This document shows, in pieces, positions 16,303-26,620 of a stretch of 64,000 bases of DNA (its first letter is position 1; each line of letters opens with the position of its first letter). The stretch lies in contig NZ_CP122458.1 of assembly GCF_032598905.1 (NCBI RefSeq), forward strand, positions 10,007,001-10,071,000, read 5' to 3'. A program made the translations under genes and the position numbers. This DNA is from Streptomyces sp. 11x1. Lineage in GTDB: Bacteria > Actinomycetota > Actinomycetes > Streptomycetales > Streptomycetaceae. The notes under the pieces were generated by a model, which searched no databases, was not told the DNA's origin, and saw only the letters and a list, made by a program, of their open reading frames with translations.

Positions 16303-17136
16303 TCAGACGTCCGCGCCGTCGTCCTCGTCCTCCCCGGCCACCACCAGCCGCCGCAGATGCTCGGAAATCTCGGCCCGCGCCTGCGCGGGCAGCCCCGCGT
16401 CGGTCACCAACGTGTCGACCTGCTCCAACGCGGCGAACGAACTCAACCCCACCGTCCCCCACTTGGTGTGGTCGGCCACCACCACGACCCGCCGCGCCGA
16501 CTGCACCAGACGCCGGTTCGTCTCGGCCTCCGCCAGGTTCGGCGTCGACAGGCCCGCCTCGACCGATATCCCGTGCACGCCGAGGAACAGCACATCGAAG
16601 TGGAGCGCAGCGATCGCCTGATCGGCCACCGGCCCCACCAGCGAGTCGGACGGCGTCCGCACCCCACCGGTGAGCACGACGGTCGCCGCACCCTGCCGGG
16701 GGCCGGTCGTGCGCTGGGCGGCGTGGAAGACGTCGGCCACCCGCACCGAGTTGGTGACCACGGTCAGATCCGGCACGTCCACGAGCCGGTGCGCGAGGGC
16801 GTATGTCGTCGTGCCGCCCGACAGGGCGATCGCCGAGCCCGGCGCCACCAGCTCCGCGGCCGCCCGTGCGATGTCCTCCTTGGCGGTCAGCTCCAGCCCG
16901 GACTTCGCCTCGAACCCCGGCTCGTGGGTGCTCGCCTCGGCCACCGGCACGGCGCCGCCGTGCACCTTCTCCACCGCGCCCTGACGGGCCAGCGCGTCCA
17001 GATCGCGGCGGACGGTCATGTCCGAGACACCGAGTTTCCGCGTCAGCTCGTTGACCCGGACCCCGCCCCGCCGTCGTACCTCGTCGAGGATCAGGGCTCG
17101 GCGCTGCTCCGCGAGGAGGTTCTGGTTCTCACTCAC
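16303..17136 (-). CDS. DeoR/GlpR-family transcriptional regulator
   Basis: 277 aa. Residues about 8-60 form the winged helix (LILDEVRRRGGVRVNELTRKL, then VSDMTVRRDLDAL). The DeoRC sensor domain has IALSGGTTTYALAHRL and VVVVADHTKWG. The acidic tail EDEDDG is unusual but short. It starts at ATG 17136 and converges on the PLP enzyme gene, so it does not obviously control that gene. Its target sugar operon is not in the window. The upstream gap to 17427 holds the promoters of both divergent genes. Confidence 0.88.
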   Translation of the reverse strand: MSENQNLLAEQRRALILDEVRRRGGVRVNELTRKLGVSDMTVRRDLDALARQGAVEKVHGGAVPVAEASTHEPGFEAKSGLELTAKEDIARAAAELVAPGSAIALSGGTTTYALAHRLVDVPDLTVVTNSVRVADVFHAAQRTTGPRQGAATVVLTGGVRTPSDSLVGPVADQAIAALHFDVLFLGVHGISVEAGLSTPNLAEAETNRRLVQSARRVVVVADHTKWGTVGLSSFAALEQVDTLVTDAGLPAQARAEISEHLRRLVVAGEDEDDGADV

Positions 17137-17427
17137 GTTCGCTCCGGTCCTCTCGCCCCATCACGCCCGACACGCCTTCCCTACCCCCTTTGACGAGGAC
17201 ATTCCCCCGTCCCCGGTCCCGAGGACGTTCCATATTCGCACGCTCCACCACAGGTGACGCCATTCCCCGCACAGTCGCGTGCACGTCACGCTGCGTTCCT
17301 CGCGCCCGCCACTATCACATGGATCGGGGAGATTCGGTGATCACAGGTGTATGACGTCCGATCTGGGGCGATCATCAGTGCCTGCACATCACACCGACTT
17401 GTGGCGCGTCACGGGGGAAGCGGAACA

Positions 17428-19977
17428 GTGGATCGTGCGAGGGAACATACGACACATACGGAACCCAGGGAACAGCCGGCATCGCGGGACGGGGGCCGAC
17501 ACCCCTGTTCCGGCCGTTCCACGACGGACGGGACCGCCCTCGAACTCCTGGTCCACGGCGTCGGCGGCACCACCCCCGAACACATGCTCGACGATCCGCG
17601 CACGGTCCGTGTCACCGGCGACGACACGGCCGCGGTCTTCCGGCGCATCGACGACGCCGACGCGGAGAAACGTCCCGCCGACTATCGCGGCAAGCCCGTC
17701 CCCGAGGCCTATGTCTGGTGCAACCTCACCTCCGGGAACAGCTCACGGGCCCTGTGGCTGCTGTTGCTGCCGTTCATGGTCGTCAACCTCGCGCACTGGA
17801 TGCGCCCCAGCACCCGCGGCCGCCGACGCACGGTACGCCTCTACGGGCTCCTCGTCCGGCTGGTCGGCCTCACCCTGACCGTGCTGCTCGTCGCGGCGGC
17901 CTGTGAGGTCGCGCTCGACCTGACCGCCTGGCAGTGCGCCGGCGCACGCGCGTGCGCGGAGGCGCACACCTGGCTCGGCTTCCTCTCTCCCGCCGTCTCG
18001 GACGACGGCTGGTGGAGCCGGCCCGGCCGCCGCCTCGGCGTGGCGGCCGTGGTGCCCGCCGCGCTGACCGGCCTGCTGTGGTACCTCTCCCACCGCACCT
18101 GGAGCGCGTACGAGTCCCAGCGCCCCATGGACCGCGGTGGCCGCGCCGAGGACGAGAAGCCGGCCCCGGACGCAGCCGAGGGCGAGGCCGCGACCCACAG
18201 CGCAGCCGAGGGCGACGCCGCGACCCACAGCGCAGCCGATGCCGAGGACACGGCCCGTATCGCGCTCGGCCGGCCCGGGTTCTGGTACGGGCGCCGTCTC
18301 GTCGCCAGGCTGCGCGCCGCCCACGCGGCGGCCGGGTTCCTCACCGTCGCGGCGGCCGTCGGCACCTCGGCGGCCCGCCACGACCGCCGAGCGGGCGGAC
18401 CGGCCCTCCTGGAGCTCCTGGGCTGGCTGCTGAACTCGGCGCTCGTGCTGCTGGCGGTGAGCGTGGTCTGGGTGGTCTGCCGCAGAGGCCGCAGCGAGCG
18501 GCGCCTCGACAAGGAACTCGACGAGAACCTGGTCCGTCTCCTCCCGGCCTGCTCGATCGCCGTGCTCGTCCTCGCCGTGGTGTACGCCGGGTGGTCGCGC
18601 CCCGGCTGGAGGTCGACGGGCCGACTGCCGGGCGACCTGGCCTTCGGCGGGATCACCCTGGTGCAGGGCCTCCTCGTCGTCGCGCTCGGCGTGGTCGCCC
18701 ACGCCCTCCACCGCTCCCGCCCCGACCCGCGCACCGCCATGTACGGCCTGGCCGGCCCCGCCGTCGCGATGCTCGCCTGTGCCCTCGGGGGCGTGATGTC
18801 CGCCGGTGTCGCCCAGCGGGTTGCCGACTGGCTGGGCGGCACGGAGGACGCCCTCTCCGGCCCGCCCGTCCTTCTGACCTGGCAGGCCTCCGTCATCCCG
18901 CCCCTCCTCCTGGTCCTCCTCGCCCTCCTGGCCTGGCTGACCCGCCGCACCTGGGTCCTGCGCGAGGCGGAGACGACGGCGGTGGAGCGCGAGTACGGCC
19001 TGCTGGGAGAACCGCCACAGGAGCCACAGGAGCCGCAGCAGCCCTCGGCACCCGGAGCTTCCGGCCCGGCGCTGAACGGGGAGCACGAGGCACAGGACGC
19101 CGGTCGCACCCGTCGTATCGCGCGGACCCGCGCCATGGCGGCCCTCACCGACCGGGCGCCCCGAATCGTCGCCGTCACCTCCACCGTGACTCTGCTGCTC
19201 GGCGCGGCGGCCCTCACCGGTGCCCTGGTGACGGGCGAGACACCGGCGGGGGCGGCGCACGGCTCGTACGACATCGTCGCGGGCGCCGCCGAGACCGCGC
19301 AGGCACTGGGATCCTGGCTGATCGGCGTGGGCTTCCTGCTGTTCGTCACCTGGGGCCGCCGGGCCTACAAGGACGCCTCCGCGCGGCGCACGATCGGCAT
19401 CCTCTGGGACGTGGGCACCTTCTGGCCCCGAGCCGCACACCCGTTCGCACCGCCCTGCTACGCCGAGCGGGCCGTACCCGACCTGACCTGGCGCATGGCC
19501 ACCTGGACCCGCTCCACCGGCGGCCGGCTCGTCATCTCCGGCCACTCCCAGGGCAGCGTCCTCGCGGCGGCCGCCGCATGGCAGCTCACCCCGTCGGTGC
19601 GCCGACGCGTCGCGCTGCTCACCTACGGATCACCGCTGGAGCGGCTGTACGGGCGCTGGTTCCCGGCCCACTTCGGCCCGGAGTCGCTCGCCGCCCTGCA
19701 CCGCGAGGTCGACTGCTGGCGCAACCTGTACCGCCGCACCGACCCCATCGGCGGCCCCGTGCGGCTGACGAGCCGGCACGGACCGCAGGTCGACGCCGAG
19801 CCCTTCTCGGACCCGCTCGCCTACGGCCGCACCGGCGCCCACCCGCTGCCCGCCCCGATCCTCGGCCACTCCGACTACCAGGCCGACCCGGCCTTCGTGG
19901 CCGAACGCAAGCACCTGCTGGACCGGCTCGGCACGGAGCTGCCGGGGCCCCGGACCTCGCCTAGTCCCGACAGCTGA
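17428..19977 (+). CDS. Large multi-spanning membrane protein with alpha/beta-hydrolase motifs
   Basis: 849 aa from GTG 17428, which has GGGGGAAG upstream; ATG 17347 would add 27 residues. Near the N-terminus LLVHGVGGTTPE is a hydrolase oxyanion strand-loop. The C-terminal part has VISGHSQGSVLAAAAAW, a lipase-like nucleophile elbow, then LTYGSPL and a late HSDY that could supply the His. Between them lie about ten transmembrane segments in two blocks. A 30-bp DNA repeat near 18176-18240 encodes AAEGEAATHS-type units. The split of one hydrolase fold by membrane segments is unusual. Substrate unknown. Confidence 0.75.
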   Translation: MDRAREHTTHTEPREQPASRDGGRHPCSGRSTTDGTALELLVHGVGGTTPEHMLDDPRTVRVTGDDTAAVFRRIDDADAEKRPADYRGKPVPEAYVWCNLTSGNSSRALWLLLLPFMVVNLAHWMRPSTRGRRRTVRLYGLLVRLVGLTLTVLLVAAACEVALDLTAWQCAGARACAEAHTWLGFLSPAVSDDGWWSRPGRRLGVAAVVPAALTGLLWYLSHRTWSAYESQRPMDRGGRAEDEKPAPDAAEGEAATHSAAEGDAATHSAADAEDTARIALGRPGFWYGRRLVARLRAAHAAAGFLTVAAAVGTSAARHDRRAGGPALLELLGWLLNSALVLLAVSVVWVVCRRGRSERRLDKELDENLVRLLPACSIAVLVLAVVYAGWSRPGWRSTGRLPGDLAFGGITLVQGLLVVALGVVAHALHRSRPDPRTAMYGLAGPAVAMLACALGGVMSAGVAQRVADWLGGTEDALSGPPVLLTWQASVIPPLLLVLLALLAWLTRRTWVLREAETTAVEREYGLLGEPPQEPQEPQQPSAPGASGPALNGEHEAQDAGRTRRIARTRAMAALTDRAPRIVAVTSTVTLLLGAAALTGALVTGETPAGAAHGSYDIVAGAAETAQALGSWLIGVGFLLFVTWGRRAYKDASARRTIGILWDVGTFWPRAAHPFAPPCYAERAVPDLTWRMATWTRSTGGRLVISGHSQGSVLAAAAAWQLTPSVRRRVALLTYGSPLERLYGRWFPAHFGPESLAALHREVDCWRNLYRRTDPIGGPVRLTSRHGPQVDAEPFSDPLAYGRTGAHPLPAPILGHSDYQADPAFVAERKHLLDRLGTELPGPRTSPSPDS

Positions 19978-21457
19978 CATCCCGCGCGGGACGCTCGCCC
20001 GTGGTCAGGAACGCGGTCACGGCACGGTCGCCGCAGGCGTTGCCCGTACCCAGGTAGACGCCGTGACCGCCCCGCTCGACGGTGACGAACCGCGCCCGGT
20101 CACCGAAGGCCGTACGCATCCGCAGCGCGCCGACGTACGGGGTCGCCGGGTCCCGCCGGTTCTGGATCATCAGGATGTTGGACGGGCCCCGGTCGGTGAG
20201 CCGGGTGGGCTTGTCGGCGGGGGCGTCCTTCCAGAAGGCGCAGGGGAAGATGTTCCCCGGCAGCCCGGCCGTGAGCGGGTACCGCGCCCGGTTCGCGGCC
20301 ACCGCCCGCTCGTACCCGGCCACCGACTTCGGCCAGCGGACATCGTTGCAGATCACGGCCAGCGTGACCGCGGCGTCCTCGTCACTCAGCGGTCCGGCGA
20401 CCTCCGGCGGCAGCACCGGAGTCGCACCCGGCGTCAGGGCCGCCCGCATCAGTCCCGCCAGCCGGGGGAAGGCGGCGTCGTTGTAGAGGGAGTCGTACAT
20501 GACCTGCCGCAGCAAGTTGCCGGTGAGCGGCACACCGGGTGTCGTCGACTCCTTCGGGGTGCGATCCAGCGCCGACGCCAGGGAGAGGAACAGCGGCCGG
20601 ATCTCCTCGGTCCGCGCGGCGAGCCGCAGGCCCTCCGCGTCCCGGGCAGGATCGGCGGCCCAGGCCGCGAAGTCCGGGAAGCGGTCCTCCGCGCCGACGG
20701 CCATGTTCGCCACCCAGGCCCTCTCGACCCGGCGAGGATCGGGGTCGTCGTTGCTGTCCAGCACCCAACGGTCCGTGCGTTCCGGGTACTTCTGCGCGTA
20801 CACGGCGCCGACATAGGACCCGTACGAGACGCCGTACGCCGACAGCTTCTCCTCGCCGAGGGCCCGGCGCAGGAGGTCGACGTCGCGTACCTCGTTGGCG
20901 GTGCTGAAGCTGCGCAGCAGCGCACCGCCGTTGCGGGCGCACGACTCGGCGGTGCGGCGGGAGCGGGCGACGTTCTCCGCGATGGTGCCGTCCGGCGCGG
21001 GCCAGGGCCGGAGGGTCACCAAGTGCCGGTCGGCGGCGGGGAGTCGGCAGGATGCCCGGGTGCTGGCGCCCACCCCGCGCGGGTCGAGGCTCACGATGTC
21101 GTACGTGCCGCCGAGTTCCCGGCGCAGCGCCTCGCCCTGCCGCGTGAGTCGGGCGATGCCGGAGCCGCCGGGGCCGCCGGGCAGCACCAGCAGGGTGCCC
21201 CGCCGTGCCTCGGGGCGCTCACTGGGCAGCCGGGACACGGCGAGGCTCAACCGGGGGCCGTCGGGGGCCCGGTGGTCGATCGGTACGGCCAGCTCGGCGC
21301 ACTCCTGCCCGGCCGGACCGCCGGGCTGCGCGCACGGGCGCCAGTCGAGCGACGGTGAGGACGAGGAGGCGAGGGCCGGGGGCGTGGCCGTCAGCACGGC
21401 GCCGACGACCGAGGCGGTGAGAGCGAGGACCAGGGCGTTCCGGGTGCGAGCTGTCAT
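19961..21457 (-). CDS. Secreted alpha/beta-hydrolase, tripeptidyl aminopeptidase type (SlpD/SlpE-like)
   Basis: 498 aa with a signal peptide (RTRNALVLALTASVVGAVL, cleavage after the Ala-rich stretch). GGPGGSG is the oxyanion loop, GVSYGSYVG the nucleophile elbow near residue 180, NRRDPATPY holds the Asp and GGHGVYLG the His, followed by a C-terminal TAP-like domain. Streptomyces secrete several such enzymes that remove N-terminal peptides. ATG 21457 gives the signal peptide directly. It converges on the membrane hydrolase gene and overlaps it by 17 bp. Confidence 0.9.
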   Translation of the reverse strand: MTARTRNALVLALTASVVGAVLTATPPALASSSSPSLDWRPCAQPGGPAGQECAELAVPIDHRAPDGPRLSLAVSRLPSERPEARRGTLLVLPGGPGGSGIARLTRQGEALRRELGGTYDIVSLDPRGVGASTRASCRLPAADRHLVTLRPWPAPDGTIAENVARSRRTAESCARNGGALLRSFSTANEVRDVDLLRRALGEEKLSAYGVSYGSYVGAVYAQKYPERTDRWVLDSNDDPDPRRVERAWVANMAVGAEDRFPDFAAWAADPARDAEGLRLAARTEEIRPLFLSLASALDRTPKESTTPGVPLTGNLLRQVMYDSLYNDAAFPRLAGLMRAALTPGATPVLPPEVAGPLSDEDAAVTLAVICNDVRWPKSVAGYERAVAANRARYPLTAGLPGNIFPCAFWKDAPADKPTRLTDRGPSNILMIQNRRDPATPYVGALRMRTAFGDRARFVTVERGGHGVYLGTGNACGDRAVTAFLTTGERPARDVSCRD

Positions 21458-21563
21458 GGCCCCATGCTGTCCGAGGGGCCACTGCCGCCCCATCCGGCAG
21501 CCAGGTCACCCGGGGGTGGGGTTTGCCCCCCAGCCATCGGCCCGCGAACCCCCGGCCCGCGGC

Positions 21564-24002
21564 CTACGGCAGCTCCGGCAGGTCCTCCGCGTAGAGCAAC
21601 GTCAGGTCGTCCGTGCTCGGTTCGTCGACCTGGGCCACTCGGCTCGCGTGCCGCTCCACCATCGCCTCGAAGGTCTGGCGAGCGGTACGGCCGTTGCCGA
21701 AGGCCGGGCCCTTGGGGAGGGCGGTGAAGTACTTCAGCAGGGCGTCGCCCGCGCCCGGCGCCAGCCGGTACTCGTGCTCCTCGGCCTGCTGCTCCACGAT
21801 CCGCAACAGCTCGTCGGGGACGTAGTCGTCGAAGGTGATGGTCCGTGAGAAACGGGACGCCACACCGGGGTTGACGGTGAGGAACCGCTCCATCTCGGCC
21901 GTGTAGCCCGCGACGATGACCACGACCGCGTCGCGGTGGTCCTCCATCAGCTTCACCAGGGTGTCGATGGCCTCCTTGCCGAAGTCCCTGCCCGAGTCCT
22001 CCGGCGACAGCGCGTACGCCTCGTCGATGAACAGCACACCGCCGCGGGCCCGTTCGAACGCCTCCTGGGTGCGGATCGCGGTGGAGCCGATGTGCTCACC
22101 GACCAGGTCCACCCGGGACACCTCGACGAGATGCCCCTTCTCCAGGACACCGAGCGAGGCCAGGATCTCGCCGTAGAGACGGGCGACCGTGGTCTTGCCG
22201 GTGCCGGGGGAGCCCGTGAACACCAGGTGCCGTTTGACCGAGGCAGCCTTGAGGCCGGCCTGCTGACGGCGGCGGCCCACCTCGATCATGTCGGTGAGGG
22301 CGCGGACCTCGCGCTTGACGCTGTCCAGGCCGACCAGTGCGTCGAGTTCGCCGAGGACGGCCTTCGAGGTCCGCGCCGGCGGCTCGGGCGCCATGGCGGG
22401 CACGGCGGTCGGCGGCTGCTCGGCGGGGCGTTGAGCCGGGATCGAGCCCAGCACGCCGGTCGTCCGAGCGGTGGTCCGGGTGGCCGTCTCCTGCGCGGCG
22501 GGGGTGCGCACGCCCGCGCTCTCGTCGCTGGTGCAGTCCTCGACCACCGGCCCACCGCCGGCCGTGCCGGGGCCACCGTCCGCGAACTCGTAGCCACCGC
22601 GCGCGCAGCGCTCCGTACGGCACTTGCGCAGTGTCGCCCGGCAGCCGTCGATGACGTGGAAGCCGTAGCCCCCGCTGCCGGTCACCCGGCAGTCGAGGAA
22701 GCTGCCCCGACCCTCGGCGGAGACGTAGAAGCCCGCCTCGGCGGGCGAGGTCACCGTACAGCGCTCGATGGTCGGGTCGGCGCCCTTGGTGACGATCACA
22801 CCGGTCTGGGTGCCGTCCACCGTGCAGTTGTTGAGAGTGCCGCCGCTGCCGTGGTCGCGGAACCAGGCACCCGTGGCGGCGTCCCGGATACGGCAGTCGT
22901 CGAGCTGCGCGATGGCTCCGTCGCTCACCGACACCGCCGTGTTGCGCACCTGCGACAGGTCGCTGTCGACGACGTCCGCGCGGGAGCCACGGTCCAGCAC
23001 GAACAGCGCGTCCGGTACGTCGTGCACCCGGCAGGACTCCAGCACCGCCGTCGCGCCGTCGCTGACCCAGACCGCCGGGTAGTCGCCGGTGCTGTCGAAG
23101 ATCTCGCACTGGTTGGCGTCCACCCGGGTGCCCGGGTCCCACACCGACAGGCCGTTGCGGCCGAACTGCCGGACCGATGTACGGGTCAGGGTGAGGACCG
23201 AGCGGGAGCGGAGGTCCACCGCGTTCTCGGGGATGTCGTGGATGCGGCAGTCCGCGAGGGTGAGCACGGCGTCGGTGTCGAGGGTGACCCCGTCGGCCGT
23301 GGTCCGGTGCACATCGCAGTCGGTGAGATGGGCCGTGGCCCGCCCGGTGATCTGTACGCCGCTGCCGCGGACCTCGTAGATCTCGCAACCGACCGCCTCC
23401 AGCGCGGAGTTCTCCCCGGTCGCCGTCAGGCCGGAGCCCGAGGCGTGGTGGATGCGGCAGCGCTCCAGCCGGGGGTGGCCGCCGCCGCGCACCGCGACCC
23501 CGGCCTGGCCGGCCGCGACGACCTCGCACTCCTCGAACACGCCCCCGCCGCCGTCGACCACGGCGATGCCGATGCCGGCCGGGTTGTCGACCGTGCAGCG
23601 CCGGGCCGTGGGGCGGGCGCCGCCGCGCACCTCGATACCCGCGGCGGAGCGGGTGACGATCCGCAGGTCCAGCAGCTCGGGGGTGCCGTCCTCGACGAGT
23701 AGCGCGGGCGCCGCCGCGTCCTGCCCCTCCACATGCAGGTCCTGCACGACGGCCGAGGCGGAGACGGTCAGCGGTACACCGTCCACGGGCGCGATGCGCA
23801 CCGAGCCCGGCGAACCCTCCGGGCCGCGCAGCGTGACCCCGCGCCGCACCACGAGGTTCTCCCGGTACGTGCCCGGAGCGACGGTGAGCACGTCGCCGTC
23901 GCTCGCGGCCTCCAGGGCCGCGGCGAGCGACGAGTACTCACCCGTGCGGCGCCGCCACCGCGATGTACCGGTGTGCGTCACCTGGACCGTGCCCTGTGCC
24001 AT
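21564..24002 (-). CDS. Right-handed beta-helix fused to CbxX/SpoVK-type AAA ATPase
   Basis: 812 aa. Residues about 20-480 are some twenty beta-helix coils of NosD/pectate-lyase type, with repeated patterns such as [21 protein letters not shown] Pro/Ala-rich linker follows. The AAA domain (from about 540) has GSPGTGKTT near 595, LFIDEAYAL near 650 and SRFSRTITF; it resembles CbxX/SpoVK and the EccA ATPase of type VII secretion. ATG 24002 (AQGTVQVTH) is the sensible start. No ESX gene is adjacent. Possibly a remodelling ATPase whose beta-helix binds its partner. Confidence 0.88.
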   Translation of the reverse strand: MAQGTVQVTHTGTSRWRRRTGEYSSLAAALEAASDGDVLTVAPGTYRENLVVRRGVTLRGPEGSPGSVRIAPVDGVPLTVSASAVVQDLHVEGQDAAAPALLVEDGTPELLDLRIVTRSAAGIEVRGGARPTARRCTVDNPAGIGIAVVDGGGGVFEECEVVAAGQAGVAVRGGGHPRLERCRIHHASGSGLTATGENSALEAVGCEIYEVRGSGVQITGRATAHLTDCDVHRTTADGVTLDTDAVLTLADCRIHDIPENAVDLRSRSVLTLTRTSVRQFGRNGLSVWDPGTRVDANQCEIFDSTGDYPAVWVSDGATAVLESCRVHDVPDALFVLDRGSRADVVDSDLSQVRNTAVSVSDGAIAQLDDCRIRDAATGAWFRDHGSGGTLNNCTVDGTQTGVIVTKGADPTIERCTVTSPAEAGFYVSAEGRGSFLDCRVTGSGGYGFHVIDGCRATLRKCRTERCARGGYEFADGGPGTAGGGPVVEDCTSDESAGVRTPAAQETATRTTARTTGVLGSIPAQRPAEQPPTAVPAMAPEPPARTSKAVLGELDALVGLDSVKREVRALTDMIEVGRRRQQAGLKAASVKRHLVFTGSPGTGKTTVARLYGEILASLGVLEKGHLVEVSRVDLVGEHIGSTAIRTQEAFERARGGVLFIDEAYALSPEDSGRDFGKEAIDTLVKLMEDHRDAVVVIVAGYTAEMERFLTVNPGVASRFSRTITFDDYVPDELLRIVEQQAEEHEYRLAPGAGDALLKYFTALPKGPAFGNGRTARQTFEAMVERHASRVAQVDEPSTDDLTLLYAEDLPELP

Positions 24003-24113
24003 GGCGTTGCTGTGCCCCCACCTCGTGGAACGCGGGTCGATGCCGAACAGTTCGGCTGGTCGGTCCACCGTAGCGTGCGCGGGCAGGGGGAGTTGACCGG
24101 AGTGAGAAGGCGG

Positions 24114-24746
24114 TCAGCTGCCCGTGCCCGTCCTGCCCCAGTCCGGCCCGGCCTTGTCCCATGCCTGGTCCCAACGGGTGTAGCGATGGCGGATCATGCG
24201 CCAGACGATCAGCCGTCGGATCCCCTCGACGAGTCCCGCGGCGAGCACGGTGGAGCCGAATCCGGCCAGCACCGCGTGGGTGGTCGCGGTGGCGGTGTCC
24301 AGGGGGCGGCCCACCGTGCGGCCCTGGCCGTCGGTCCACAGCGTGAAGTGGTCGCCGGGCCGAGGGGTTTTGAGGTTCGCCATGACCGTGCCGTGCCGGG
24401 CGGTGCCGTCCGGGCCGGTCCAGTCGGCGACGACCCGGCTCTGCCGGTCCCGGGTCGTCGCGGTCTCCGGATCCGGGTCCAGCGGGGAGCCGTCGACCTT
24501 CTTGACGACCGTGGCCGTGACCCGGTGGCGGCTCAGCTGCTGGTCCCGCACGGACTGCTGCAGGGCGCTCTGGGCGCTGGTGCCGACGACGGCGCCGATC
24601 AGCGGCGCAGCGACCAGGATCAGTACGAGGGCGGCGAACGCCAGCCAGGCCTCGACCAGATCGGTCGGCCGTCGCAGTGGGTTGTGACGCCAGCGCCACA
24701 GCCCGCCGAACGCCCGTAGTCCACCGATTGCCCGCACTCGCCCCAC
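24114..24746 (-). CDS. Rv1733c-like two-TM membrane protein
   Basis: 210 aa with two transmembrane helices, one near residues 35-57 (AWLAFAALVLILVAAPLIGAV) and one near 155-175. The extracytoplasmic loop between them carries VADWTGPDGTARHGTV and GDHFTLWTDGQG, typical of the Rv1733c family common in actinomycetes. Start is GTG 24746, or GTG 24737, which has AAGGGGG at better distance. Function is unknown. The 242-bp gap after it has a CGAATCGTAG repeat near 24897-24917 but no gene. Confidence 0.8.
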   Translation of the reverse strand: MGRVRAIGGLRAFGGLWRWRHNPLRRPTDLVEAWLAFAALVLILVAAPLIGAVVGTSAQSALQQSVRDQQLSRHRVTATVVKKVDGSPLDPDPETATTRDRQSRVVADWTGPDGTARHGTVMANLKTPRPGDHFTLWTDGQGRTVGRPLDTATATTHAVLAGFGSTVLAAGLVEGIRRLIVWRMIRHRYTRWDQAWDKAGPDWGRTGTGS

Positions 24747-24988
24747 ACCCCCTTACGCGTCCGTGATAGCCCCGGGCGGAGCCGTCCACGCGCGATCCCG
24801 GTCAAGAGAAGGGAAATCACCCTCCGACCGGCCTTCTCATGAACTTCTCACAATGACCCAACGGCCGGACCCGCGGCGTGTGTTCCCCGCACGAACCGAA
24901 TCGTAGGCCGAATCGTAGGAGATTGAATTTTCAAGGGGAGATCGGGGGTTCTCTCACGACCGCCCAGAACCCATCGGGATCGAACTCG

Positions 24989-25813
24989 CTATTCGAGCAC
25001 CCGGACCGGATCGCCGACCCGTACCGTGCCCGGGGATTCCGGGACGAGGTTCTGTCCGAAGACCAGCTTGTCGCCGAAGCGGCGGTGGCGGGCCAGGGTC
25101 CGCAGCGGCTCACGGCCGCGCTCGGCGGTGTCCTGGTCGGTGGTGGTCACCACGCACCGGCCGCACATCTTGGCGACCCGGAAGCTCACTTCGCCGATGG
25201 CGACCCGCCGCCATCCGTCCTCGGCCCAGGCGTCCGTGCCGTCGACGACGGCGTTCGGCCGGAAGCGGCTCATCGGCAGCGGGCCCTCCTCGGCGTGGTC
25301 GCCCCGGGCGATCAGGTCGTTGAGCGCGTCCAGCGAGGCGAGCGTGGTGAGCAGCAGCGGATATCCGTCGGCGAAGCTGACGGTCTCGCCGGGGCGGGCG
25401 TACTCCGGGTCGATCGGTCGGCGGGTCGCCGGGTCGTCGAGGTGCACGAGCCGGACCGGGAGGTCCAGGTAGTCGCTGAACCAGGTGTGCGCCGCCGCGT
25501 CGGCGGGGACGCCCTCCACCTTGTCCCGCCAGATCTCCACGGTGGTCGTGTCGGCGGGGGAGGGCACCGGGACGGTGAGGGGCCCGCGGCCGGGCGCGGA
25601 CAGCAAGAGGCCGCCGCCGGGCTGCTGCCCGGCGGCGGCCAACGCCATACGCGGATGCGGACGTTGAGTGATGACCTTGCCCGAGTCGTCGACCAGCACC
25701 CAACGGCGGTCGCCCGCCAGCCCCCAAGGCTCCACGACGGCCTCGTCGGGGGCGAAGCCCCGGGCCGCCTTCAGCGGGTGGACATGGATCGAGTGCAGTG
25801 ACGGATTCCCCAT
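24989..25813 (-). CDS. MOSC-domain protein, YcbX/mARC-like
   Basis: 274 aa with an N-terminal beta-barrel (HSIHVHPLKAARG) and a C-terminal MOSC domain. CGRCVVTTTDQDT contains the conserved Cys that ligands molybdenum in YcbX and mARC, followed by GREPLRTL and KLVFGQN. These proteins reduce N-hydroxylated bases and similar compounds with electrons from a ferredoxin partner. E. coli YcbX carries a fused 2Fe-2S domain; here it is absent, so a separate partner is needed. Start ATG 25813. Confidence 0.87.
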   Translation of the reverse strand: MGNPSLHSIHVHPLKAARGFAPDEAVVEPWGLAGDRRWVLVDDSGKVITQRPHPRMALAAAGQQPGGGLLLSAPGRGPLTVPVPSPADTTTVEIWRDKVEGVPADAAAHTWFSDYLDLPVRLVHLDDPATRRPIDPEYARPGETVSFADGYPLLLTTLASLDALNDLIARGDHAEEGPLPMSRFRPNAVVDGTDAWAEDGWRRVAIGEVSFRVAKMCGRCVVTTTDQDTAERGREPLRTLARHRRFGDKLVFGQNLVPESPGTVRVGDPVRVLE

Positions 25814-25867
25814 GGGGTCATCCTGCCAGCAGGCTGTGACAACCCCACGCGAAAGGTTCCAGATGCG

Positions 25868-26305
25868 TCAGTACCCGCGGTACTGCTGGCCGTTGTACGG
25901 GTCCTGCTGGTACGGGACCGCGGGGGCCGGGCGGGGGGCCGCCGGGCGCATGGCCTCGTAGCCCGCCATCGGACGTTGCTGCTGCGGCGGCGGCTGGGCG
26001 CCGGGGTAGCCGCGCGGGCCGGCGGCCTGCTGCGGGATGTACGCGTTCGGCGCCTGCTGGAGCGGCGAAGGCTGCTGGGCCTGCGGATAACCGTAGGCGG
26101 GCTGGGAGGGGCCGGCCGGCAGCGCGGGCAGCGCGGACGGGAGGGCGGGCAGGTTGCTGCCCGGCGTGTCGTACGCGGCGGGTACCCGGATCGGGGCGAT
26201 CTGAGGGGTTCCCCGCTCGGCGACGAGAGAGTCGTAGATCGGGGTGTCCGCGAAGGACGAGGCGGAGTAGTAACCGCCGCCGTAGGTGGAGCGGGGGGAG
26301 GTCAT
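25868..26305 (-). CDS. Pro/Gln-rich Streptomyces protein (DUF6643-like)
   Basis: 145 aa. The first 45 residues (TYGGGYYSASSF, then IYDSLVAERGTPQIAPIRVP) are well conserved among streptomycetes as remembered; the rest is low-complexity Pro, Gln, Tyr and Ala, ending QDPYNGQQYRGY. No membrane segment or signal peptide. It lies divergent to the TerD-like gene, an arrangement I believe is kept across the genus, and 54 bp upstream of the MOSC gene. Function unknown; probably a flexible scaffold or condensate-forming protein (inference). Confidence 0.75.
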   Translation of the reverse strand: MTSPRSTYGGGYYSASSFADTPIYDSLVAERGTPQIAPIRVPAAYDTPGSNLPALPSALPALPAGPSQPAYGYPQAQQPSPLQQAPNAYIPQQAAGPRGYPGAQPPPQQQRPMAGYEAMRPAAPRPAPAVPYQQDPYNGQQYRGY

Positions 26306-26620
26306 GGCACATAAGTTAAGCCCACGATGTGCTGGTTGGGGAGACCGATAAGAGGGTTGTTTTCCGTGTCGGCAGTGACGCCGGATCCCCAATGCGAGCG
26401 AACTCGGCGAAAAAGGGCAGCAAAGCGCGTTCTGATCGTGTAAAGGCCGAGTTCCCGGCCGGTTACCGGCGGTTGACCAAGGATCTTTCGGTACGGGTCC
26501 TGGGGCATCCGGGCCCCGGGGGAATAGGTTGGGCCGACAACGGATCCGGCCGGATCCGACGGACTGTGTGGGACGCGGCCCGGTGACGACCTTCTGGATG
26601 ACCATCTGATGGGGGCGGAC
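26306..26620. promoter_or_regulatory. Intergenic region between the DUF6643-like and TerD genes
   Basis: This 315-bp divergent gap has lower GC than the genes around it. It contains the palindrome pair CGGATCCG at about 26540 and 26550 (sequence CGGATCCGGCCGGATCCG) and GGGCCCCGGG-type symmetry near 26512. A frame covering 26329-26586 lacks convincing codon use and is not called as a gene. Promoters of both flanking genes must lie here, but no clear -35/-10 pair was identified. Confidence 0.4.

Noticed and set aside
26329..26586. 85-codon frame between the DUF6643-like and TerD genes
   Set aside because: Codon pattern and composition do not fit a gene and it lies in the expected promoter region.
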